DNA of 64,000 nt from Paenibacillus thiaminolyticus (GTDB lineage: Bacteria; Bacillota; Bacilli; Paenibacillales; Paenibacillaceae): assembly GCF_007066085.1 (NCBI RefSeq), contig NZ_CP041405.1, positions 3,507,001-3,571,000 on the forward strand, read 5' to 3'. Both the position numbers and the translations under genes were made by a program. The number at the start of each line of letters is the position of its first letter. The first letter of the stretch is position 1. Under the pieces are notes generated by a model. It ran no database searches. It saw only the letters and a program-made list of their open reading frames with translations, and had not been told where the DNA came from. Below are positions 57,965-64,000 of this stretch, one piece after another.

Positions 57965-59368
57965 ATGATGAATCGGCTTCGCGCACCGAACATCGCATGG
58001 CTGCTCCTCGGCTTGATCCTGCTGCTGCAAGGCTGTGCCGACAAGCATACCGAGACCTTCGACCCGAACAAGCCCGTTACCTTAAAAATCATGTACCCTT
58101 GGGAAGGGGAGGAGTTCTATAATCGGTTCGGTGAGCAGTTTCAACTCAAATATCCGAATGTCGATTTTCACATCATCAAGGAGCCGGAGTATAACCCCGA
58201 GTTAACGGCAAAAGAGAATGAGCAGGCATTGCTTGCCTATATCTCGAAGGAACAGCCTGATGTTCTGAAACTTGGTCCCGTCAGATTCGAAACGGTATCG
58301 GCTGCGGGTAAGCTCATTGATTTGGCGCCATGGATTCAACGGGACAAGTTCTCGCTGGACGGGATTTATCCCCCAGTTATCGACGCGATTAAAATGAAGG
58401 GCCGCGGAACACTGTACGGACTGTCCCCAACATTTATGAGTTGGGCCCTATACTATAACAAGGACTTATTTGAGCGGTACGGGGTGACGCCGCCCCAGGA
58501 TAAGATGACCTGGGAACAAGTGCTTGATTTGGCTGCACGCTTTCCGGTTGAAGGTTCCCCAGAAGAACGGATATACGGGTTTACTCAGCCATTCTCTAGC
58601 GATAGTTCTATATTTGCGCTCATGGAGAGCATCGCCAAGACCGAGCAGATCGCATTGATCGATGCTTCGGGGACACGATTGCTGTTCGACTCGGACGGCT
58701 GGAAGCGAATAACGAAGCTAGCGGTCCGGAGCATGACCTCCAATTCTGTCTATTTTCCCGTGGAGGTTGATCCAAGCAGGATGCTGGTCGATGATCCATT
58801 CCTAGCGGGCAGAGTCGCCATGCTCGTCATGGGTGATTCTACAGCGCAGGACTTGCAAGATATAAACCAAATCAGGGAAAATTCCATTCCCCCGGAAGAG
58901 CCGCTGCGTTGGGGAGTTGTACCGGTTCCTATCGATCCCGTAAATCCGCAATCCGCAAACGAGATCTCTGTGTATGAAATATATGGCATTGGGGCCGACT
59001 CTACCGCCAAAGCAGCAGCCTGGGAGCTTGTGAAGTTCATCAACGGCGATGAATGGGCAAAAGCTAAATCTCGTACCAAAGACGGGGGTAATCTGCTGGC
59101 GCGTTACGCATACAATAAGGACCGCTACGACCATTTCGACCCTGAAGAGATTGAGGTATTCTATAAAATCAGACCGCAGAGCGGAGAAGAACTGCGGCAA
59201 ATCCGCCAAGTCCCGCCTGCATTCCGGACATCGTTCGCAGAGATCGTAAGGGAAGAACTCGAATCGATTATCGCGGACAAGCAAAGTGTTGATCAGGCCG
59301 TACAGAAGATTCAGACACGAGGCCAGGCGGAGCTTGATTCGTTCAATGCCCGGACGGAAGAGAAATAA
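57965..59368 (+). CDS. Lipoprotein solute-binding protein, array unit 1
   Basis: 467 aa; ATG 57965 (or 57968), 4 bp after the stop of the previous gene, so coupled. Lipoprotein signal peptide with lipobox LLLQGC. Family 1 solute-binding fold with LYGLSPTFMSWALYYNKDLFERYGVTPP, which parallels the segment in the secreted partner, so the two genes are distant paralogues. It carries its own domain insertions (for example PVEGSPEERIYGF). Membrane-anchored receptor for an unknown ligand; no ABC permease is encoded beside it. Confidence 0.88.
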   Translation: MMNRLRAPNIAWLLLGLILLLQGCADKHTETFDPNKPVTLKIMYPWEGEEFYNRFGEQFQLKYPNVDFHIIKEPEYNPELTAKENEQALLAYISKEQPDVLKLGPVRFETVSAAGKLIDLAPWIQRDKFSLDGIYPPVIDAIKMKGRGTLYGLSPTFMSWALYYNKDLFERYGVTPPQDKMTWEQVLDLAARFPVEGSPEERIYGFTQPFSSDSSIFALMESIAKTEQIALIDASGTRLLFDSDGWKRITKLAVRSMTSNSVYFPVEVDPSRMLVDDPFLAGRVAMLVMGDSTAQDLQDINQIRENSIPPEEPLRWGVVPVPIDPVNPQSANEISVYEIYGIGADSTAKAAAWELVKFINGDEWAKAKSRTKDGGNLLARYAYNKDRYDHFDPEEIEVFYKIRPQSGEELRQIRQVPPAFRTSFAEIVREELESIIADKQSVDQAVQKIQTRGQAELDSFNARTEEK

Positions 59369-59390
59369 CGGGGTTCATTCATCTCTATTG

Positions 59391-59427
59391 GAACAAGCCC
59401 GGTGCTGGATTCGCATCGGGCTTGTTC
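59391..59427 (+). terminator. Terminator of array unit 1
   Basis: GAACAAGCCCG / CGGGCTTGTTC stem around a ~15-nt loop. Nearly identical to the one after unit 2. Confidence 0.8.
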
Positions 59428-59461
59428 ACGTGCCCGTCTCCTCCTTGCCCTGACCTTCAAC

Positions 59462-59562
59462 CTTCCAACTTCAGGACATTTTGACCCTACCGGGCAGGAC
59501 AATGTGTATGCTACCTTAACGTGGTTGCTTGCTTTTTTACAATGAGAAGGAGGAGTTTGGAA
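59462..59562 (+). promoter_or_regulatory. Conserved leader of array unit 2
   Basis: Same block as at unit 1: CAGGACA at 59472 and 59495 (23 bp apart), GTGTATGCTACCTTAACG, and GAAGGAGG. Confidence 0.7.
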
Positions 59563-60822
59563 TTGAAAAGAAAGCTGATGACATGGACGCTAATTTGCAG
59601 CGTTCTTCTGCTCATGCTCCCTGTCCATGCGGAAGCGGCCAGCGAGAAAGTGACCTTGAAGGTGTTGGCCTATACCCAGGAGGATTTTAACAAAAATTTC
59701 GGGGATGCATTTACGGCCAAATACCCGAATATTCAATTCAAGGTCATCCCGACACAGAAACATAAGAATCTTGATGAAATACGTAAGCTGGAGGATAAGG
59801 AAAAGCCGGATCTGCTGTCGTCGGAAAGCCTATCTGCATATAACTTGGACAAATATGTGGCCGAAGGCAAGCTCGTCGATTTAGATCCGTATATTGCCCA
59901 ATCCAAATCCATTAAGCTGGCCAATTTGAATCAAAATATTGTGAATTCCATGAAAGTAAATGGAAAACTCTACACGCTTTCGCCGACATTTATGGTGAAG
60001 GGCCTATTTTATAACAAAACCCTATTCGATAAATATAAGATCAAGTACCCGAAGAACGAAATGAGTTGGGCGGAAGTGATGAAGTTAGCCGCGGAATTCA
60101 AGCAGAAAGCCGGCTCTCCCGGATTTCAATATAACAATGACTTATTCTCTTTGGCAGCCTCTGATATCGCAGGCTCGTATAACCTGAGATTTCAGGATAA
60201 GAACAAGGGCGGCAAGAACATTACGATAAATACCAAGGAATGGAAATCGATCTTCGACATGGTGGTCAAAGCTGCCAAGAAAGAGGCAATTACCACGAAA
60301 AATAAGGCTTTTCTAGCAGGCGACGCTGCCATGACGGTAGGGGGCCCACTTTTTTTTGTCGGGTTTAAGATGGAAAAGATCAAATTCGAATGGGGAGTTG
60401 TGTCGGAGCCGGTGAATCCCGCTCATCCGATAAGTTCGGCATACGGAGCAAATAATATGTTCGGCATTAGCACCGAGTCGAAACATGCGGATGCGGCTTG
60501 GAAGTTCATTGAGTTCGTCAACAGTGATGATTTTGCCAAAGGGTACATGAAGGATGGCGAATTGGGGAGTGGATTGCCGACCAACGAATGCTGCAAGAAG
60601 TGGGACAATAAAGTCGATCTTAGCGGCCTCTACCGGTTGGCACCGGTCAAAGAGAAATATGATCCGAACATTCCCGATATTAGCGAATTTGTCTCTAAAG
60701 AAGGGAGCGCAGCATTCACATCCGTCTTGAAGGGCACACAGAGCCTTGATTCCATGTTAGACAGTCTTCAAAAGAAAGCACAGTCAGAACTAGATAAAGC
60801 ATGGGCCAAGAAAGGAAAATAA
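59563..60822 (+). CDS. Secreted extracellular solute-binding protein, array unit 2
   Basis: 419 aa with TTG start 59563 after AAGGAGG. Same signal peptide plan (MKRKLMTWTLICSVLL, cleavage near EAAS), no lipobox. Very similar to the unit-1 and unit-4 proteins over long blocks (DPYIAQSKSIKLANLNQNIV; NKVDLSGLYRLAP), but different in short segments near residues 35-60, 70-100, 185-205, 260-275 and 335-345. These lie where ligand contacts are expected in such proteins (inference). Confidence 0.88.
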   Translation: MKRKLMTWTLICSVLLLMLPVHAEAASEKVTLKVLAYTQEDFNKNFGDAFTAKYPNIQFKVIPTQKHKNLDEIRKLEDKEKPDLLSSESLSAYNLDKYVAEGKLVDLDPYIAQSKSIKLANLNQNIVNSMKVNGKLYTLSPTFMVKGLFYNKTLFDKYKIKYPKNEMSWAEVMKLAAEFKQKAGSPGFQYNNDLFSLAASDIAGSYNLRFQDKNKGGKNITINTKEWKSIFDMVVKAAKKEAITTKNKAFLAGDAAMTVGGPLFFVGFKMEKIKFEWGVVSEPVNPAHPISSAYGANNMFGISTESKHADAAWKFIEFVNSDDFAKGYMKDGELGSGLPTNECCKKWDNKVDLSGLYRLAPVKEKYDPNIPDISEFVSKEGSAAFTSVLKGTQSLDSMLDSLQKKAQSELDKAWAKKGK

Positions 60823-60825
60823 ACC

Positions 60826-62241
60826 ATGAAAGATCTGCTTCGCAGACCGAACATCGCATGGCTGCTCCTCGGCTTGATCCTGCTGCTGCAAGGCTGTGCC
60901 AACAAGGAAACCGAGCCCTTCGATCCGAAACAGCCCGTTACCTTAAAAGTCATGTACGCTTGGGGAGAGGAGGACTTCTATAATCGGTTCGGCAAGGAGT
61001 TTCAACTGAAGTATCCGAATGTGGACTTTCGCTTCGTCGAGAATCCGGAGTATCACACCGATTTAACAGCCGAAGAGAATAAACAGGCATTGCTTGCCCA
61101 TATCGCGAAGGAACGGCCTGATGTTCTCAGAATCGGTGGCGGCGGAGATTTAGAAGCGGTGGCGGCTGCGGGTAAGCTCATTGATTTGGGACCATGGATG
61201 AAACGGGACAATTTTTCGCTGGACGGGATTTATCCCCCAGTTCTCCATGCGATTCAAATGCAGGGCCATGGAACGATGTACGGACTGTCCCCCACATTCG
61301 TAAGCTCGGCCGTATACTACAACAAGGACTTATTTGAGCAGTACGGGGTTACGCCTCCCCAGGATAAGATGACCTGGGAACAACTGCTTGATTTAGCTGC
61401 ACGCTTCCCGGTTGAAGGTTCCCCGGAAGAACGGATATACGGGTTCACTGAGGAATTCGCTAACGAAGATTCTATATTTGGCCTCATGAATCGCATTGCC
61501 CAGACCGAGCAGATCGCATTGATCGATGCTTCAGGGACACGATTGCTGTTCGACTCGGACAGCTGGCGGCGGATAACGAAGCTAACGGTGCGGAGCATGA
61601 CCTCCAATGCTGTTTATTTTCCTGAAAGGCTGACGGTTGGTCAAAGCATGACGCCGGACGATGATCTGTTCGTATCGGGCAGAGCCGCCATGATCGTCTC
61701 GGGCGATTATAGAATGGGTTCCTTGGAATCCAAGAACCACATCATGCAAGCTTCACCTTCCCCGCAGGAGCCACTGCGTTGGGGAATGGTGCCGGTTCCG
61801 ATCGATCCCGTAAACCCGCAATCCGCGAACGAGATCTATGTGTTTGAAACGTACGGCATTGGGGCCGACTCTACCGCCAAGGCAGCAGCCTGGGAACTTG
61901 TGAAGTTCATCAACGGCGACGAATGGGCAAAAGCTCAATCTCGTACCAGAGGCGGGGGGAATCTGCTGGCGCGTACCGCATATAATAAAGACCGCTTCAA
62001 TCATGAAGATATTGAGGTATTCTATTCAGTCAAACCGCAGAGCGGAGAAGAACTGCGTCAAATCCGCCAAGTTCCGCCTGAATTCCAGACATCGTTCGCA
62101 GATATCGTAAGGGAAGAACTCGAATCGATCGCAACGGACAAGCAGGATGTTGATCAGGCCGTACAGAAGATTCAGCAACGAGGCCAGGCGGAGCTTGATT
62201 CCTTCAATGCCCGGACGGAAGAGAATAACGGGGTTCATTAA
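60826..62241 (+). CDS. Lipoprotein solute-binding protein, array unit 2
   Basis: 471 aa, ATG 60826 after AAAGGAAAA, 3 bp after the upstream stop. Lipobox LLLQGC as in unit 1. Long stretches match the unit-1 lipoprotein (PPQDKMTWEQ, NPQSANEIYVFETYGIGADS), with differences around residues 95-110, 210-225 and 270-300. Same genetic pairing. Confidence 0.88.
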   Translation: MKDLLRRPNIAWLLLGLILLLQGCANKETEPFDPKQPVTLKVMYAWGEEDFYNRFGKEFQLKYPNVDFRFVENPEYHTDLTAEENKQALLAHIAKERPDVLRIGGGGDLEAVAAAGKLIDLGPWMKRDNFSLDGIYPPVLHAIQMQGHGTMYGLSPTFVSSAVYYNKDLFEQYGVTPPQDKMTWEQLLDLAARFPVEGSPEERIYGFTEEFANEDSIFGLMNRIAQTEQIALIDASGTRLLFDSDSWRRITKLTVRSMTSNAVYFPERLTVGQSMTPDDDLFVSGRAAMIVSGDYRMGSLESKNHIMQASPSPQEPLRWGMVPVPIDPVNPQSANEIYVFETYGIGADSTAKAAAWELVKFINGDEWAKAQSRTRGGGNLLARTAYNKDRFNHEDIEVFYSVKPQSGEELRQIRQVPPEFQTSFADIVREELESIATDKQDVDQAVQKIQQRGQAELDSFNARTEENNGVH

Positions 62242-62250
62242 TCTCTATTG

Positions 62251-62286
62251 GAACAAGCCCGGTGCGGATTCGCATCGGGCTTGTTC
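62251..62286 (+). terminator. Terminator of array unit 2
   Basis: GAACAAGCCCG / CGGGCTTGTTC stem, as after unit 1 but with a 2-nt shorter loop. Confidence 0.8.
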
Positions 62287-62370
62287 GCGTGTACGTCTTC
62301 TCTGTTCCTCTTGCGAGGCTACGATTTTGTTCATGCTTTCCCGTACCAGGCATGATTTTCTAAAAACTCC

Positions 62371-62467
62371 CAACCTTCAGGACATTTTGACCCTACCGGG
62401 CAGGACAATGTGTATGCTACCTTAACGTGGTTGCTTGCTTTTATACAATGAGAGGGAGGAGTTGGAA
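62371..62467 (+). promoter_or_regulatory. Conserved leader of the remnant unit
   Basis: Full copy of the block: CAGGACA at 62378 and 62401, GTGTATGCTACCTTAACG, and GAGGGAGGAG. It now stands before a truncated gene and so probably drives the next intact gene instead. Confidence 0.7.
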
Positions 62468-62560
62468 TTGAAAACAAAGCTGATGGCATGGACGCTAATT
62501 TGCAGCGTCCTTCTGCTGATGTATGCTACCTTATCGTGGTTGCTTGCTTTTATACAATGA
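62468..62560 (+). pseudogene. Remnant of a secreted solute-binding protein gene (signal peptide only)
   Basis: A TTG start after GGAGGAG opens MKTKLMAWTLICSVLLLM, the signal peptide of this family, but the frame then continues directly into the sequence of the next unit's leader (TATGCTACCTTATCGTGG) and stops after 30 codons. Nearly the whole body of the gene and its lipoprotein partner are missing. A deletion between array copies explains this. Confidence 0.85.
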
Positions 62561-62576
62561 GAAGGAGGAAATGGAA

Positions 62577-63836
62577 TTGAAAAGAAAGCTGATGACATGG
62601 ACGCTAATTTGCAGCGTTCTTCTGCTCATGCTCCCTGTCCATGCGGAAGCGGCCAGCGAGAAAGTGACCTTGAAGGTGTTGGACTTATCCCAAGATTTTT
62701 TTGACAAGAGGTTCGGAAATGCATTTACAGCCAAATATCCGAATATTCAAATTAAGGTCATCCCGACACAAAAGGGGAAATCACTGCTTTGGGGTGATGA
62801 TCTACGTAAGCTGGAGGATAAAGAAAAGCCGGATCTGCTGGTATCTGATCAGTTTAGCTTGGAGAAAAATGTGGCTGAAGGCAGACTCGTCGATTTGGAA
62901 CCGTATATTGCCCAATCCAAATCCATCAAGCTGGCCAATCTGAATCAAAATATTGTGAATTCCATGAAAGTAAATGGAAAACTCTACACGCTTTCGCCGA
63001 CATTTATGGCGAAGGGCCTATTTTACAACAAAACCCTATTCGATAAATACAAGATCAAGTACCCGAAGAACGAAATGAGTTGGGCGGAAGTGATGAAGTT
63101 AGCCGCGGAATTCAAGGAGAAAGCCGGCTCTCCAGGATTTCAATATAACAATGACTTATTCTCTTTGGCAGCCTATGCTATCGCAGGCTCCTATAACCTG
63201 ACATATCAGGATAAGAGCAAGGGCGGGAAGAACATAACGTTCAACACCAAAGAATGGAAATCGATCTTCGACATGGTGCTCAAAGCTGCCAAAAAAGAAG
63301 CAATTACGACGGAACAAGATGCCTTTCTAGCAGGCGACGCTGCCATGACGGTACAGGATACATTCCTTATTCGCAGGATTAAGCTGGATAACATTAAATT
63401 CGAATGGGGAGTTATGTCGGAGCCGGTGAATCCTGCTCGTCCGATAAGTTCGGCAGTCGGAGCATTTGAAATGTTCGGCATTAGCACCGAATCGAAACAT
63501 GCGGATGCGGCTTGGAAGTTCATTGAATTCATCCACAGTGAGGATTTTACCAAAGGGTATGTAAAGGATGGCGAATTTTTGTCGGGATTGCCGACCAACG
63601 AATGCTGCAAGAAGTGGGGCAATAAAGTCGATCTTAGCGGCCTCTACAAGTTAGCTCCGGTCAAAGAGAAATATGATTCGAACAGTCCCGATATTAGCGA
63701 ATTTGTCTCTAAAGAAGGGAGCGCAGCATTCACATCCGTCTTGAAGGGCACACAGAGCCTTGATTCCATGTTAGCCAGTCTTCAAAAGAAAGCACAATCA
63801 GAACTAGATAAAGCATGGGCCAAGAAGGGAAAATAA
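62577..63836 (+). CDS. Secreted extracellular solute-binding protein, array unit 4
   Basis: 419 aa with TTG start 62577, 8 nt after GGAGG; an ATG two codons upstream is too near that site. Signal peptide identical to unit 2 over its first part. Body very similar to the others; its differences concentrate near residues 35-60 (DLSQDFFDKRF), 70-95 and 255-275 (QDTFLIRRIKLDN). Its own leader keeps only the promoter-distal part, without the CAGGACA repeats, which lie ~180 bp further up in the remnant unit. Confidence 0.88.
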   Translation: MKRKLMTWTLICSVLLLMLPVHAEAASEKVTLKVLDLSQDFFDKRFGNAFTAKYPNIQIKVIPTQKGKSLLWGDDLRKLEDKEKPDLLVSDQFSLEKNVAEGRLVDLEPYIAQSKSIKLANLNQNIVNSMKVNGKLYTLSPTFMAKGLFYNKTLFDKYKIKYPKNEMSWAEVMKLAAEFKEKAGSPGFQYNNDLFSLAAYAIAGSYNLTYQDKSKGGKNITFNTKEWKSIFDMVLKAAKKEAITTEQDAFLAGDAAMTVQDTFLIRRIKLDNIKFEWGVMSEPVNPARPISSAVGAFEMFGISTESKHADAAWKFIEFIHSEDFTKGYVKDGEFLSGLPTNECCKKWGNKVDLSGLYKLAPVKEKYDSNSPDISEFVSKEGSAAFTSVLKGTQSLDSMLASLQKKAQSELDKAWAKKGK

Positions 63837-63840
63837 GTCC

Positions 63841-64000
63841 ATGAAAGATCGGCTTCGCGCACCGAACATCGCATGGCTGCTCCTTGGCTTGATCCTGCTG
63901 CTGCAAGGCTGTGCCGACAAGGAAACCGAGCCCTTCGATCCGAACCAGCCCGTTAGCTTAAAAATTATGTACGAGTGGGGAGAGGAAAACTTCTATAATC
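63841..64000 (+). CDS. Lipoprotein solute-binding protein, array unit 4 (cut by the right edge)
   Basis: 53 codons are visible from ATG 63841, after AAGGGAAAA and 4 bp after the upstream stop. Signal peptide and lipobox (LLLQGC) as in the other two lipoproteins, followed by DKETEPFDPNQPVSLKIMY. The gene continues beyond the window, so the array may also. Confidence 0.85.
   Translation, partial: MKDRLRAPNIAWLLLGLILLLQGCADKETEPFDPNQPVSLKIMYEWGEENFYN

Overview
The window looks like chromosomal DNA from a Paenibacillus-type Firmicute. It is GC-rich, has strong Bacillus-like ribosome binding sites (GGAGG), and encodes typical Bacillales proteins: YwbE, a YfiB/YfiC-type ABC pair with MarR, a DUF1836 protein, GlpF/GlpK/GlpD with terminator-containing leaders, and a MocR regulator with its divergent DMT exporter. 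I found no rRNA, tRNA or CRISPR array. The lineage is inferred from gene content, not from a search.

Positions 1-17,100 form one coherent cluster. On the minus strand, read from high to low coordinates, it runs: a large TssC/sheath-like protein, a small Hcp/tail-tube-like protein, a J-domain protein, two FHA proteins (one with a zinc ribbon, one membrane-anchored), a membrane-anchored PP2C phosphatase, a membrane-anchored pseudo-PP2C with a coiled/TPR region and a long low-complexity tail, two unrecognised proteins translationally coupled to each other, and an Hsp70-like ATPase cut by the left edge. A secreted, membrane-anchored VWA protein (+) and a Ser/Thr kinase (-) sit divergent and convergent beside it. 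Kinase, phosphatase, FHA and VWA proteins next to tube/sheath-like proteins recall the threonine-phosphorylation control of type VI secretion. I propose an atypical contractile-injection-like system in a Gram-positive; this needs profile searches. The sheath-like gene has an in-frame TAA between its best start and the rest of the frame.

Positions 17,100-33,200 are mostly housekeeping and metabolic genes: a membrane GGDEF enzyme, a DEAD-box helicase, YwbE, a methyltransferase, a TVP38-like membrane protein, a papain-like hydrolase, a beta-galactosidase with its LacI regulator (four related palindromes), a TauE/DUF1634 pair, an AAC(3)-like acetyltransferase and an esterase. A complete IS4-type insertion sequence follows (33,209-34,876).

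Positions 34,890-56,500 hold a MarR-controlled heterodimeric ABC exporter, an AI-2E family permease, a DUF1836 regulator, an SGNH hydrolase, an XPD-like helicase with a nuclease-like N-terminus, a TetR/metallo-hydrolase pair, the glycerol genes glpF-glpK and glpD, a MocR/DMT pair, and a fused histidine-kinase/receiver/LuxR protein whose phospho-acceptor positions are lost.

Positions 56,590-64,000 are a tandem array. Each unit has a conserved leader with two CAGGACA repeats 23 bp apart, a secreted solute-binding protein that starts with TTG, and a lipoprotein solute-binding protein; both complete units end in a near-identical terminator. There are two complete units, a deleted remnant, and a further unit cut by the right edge. 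No permease or ATPase genes are present. The degenerate fused regulator is divergent to the array and is the obvious candidate controller.

Intergenic regions carry a dispersed short palindrome family (core CCTGCA-n-TGCAGG) in six islands, and several other simple or degenerate repeats.
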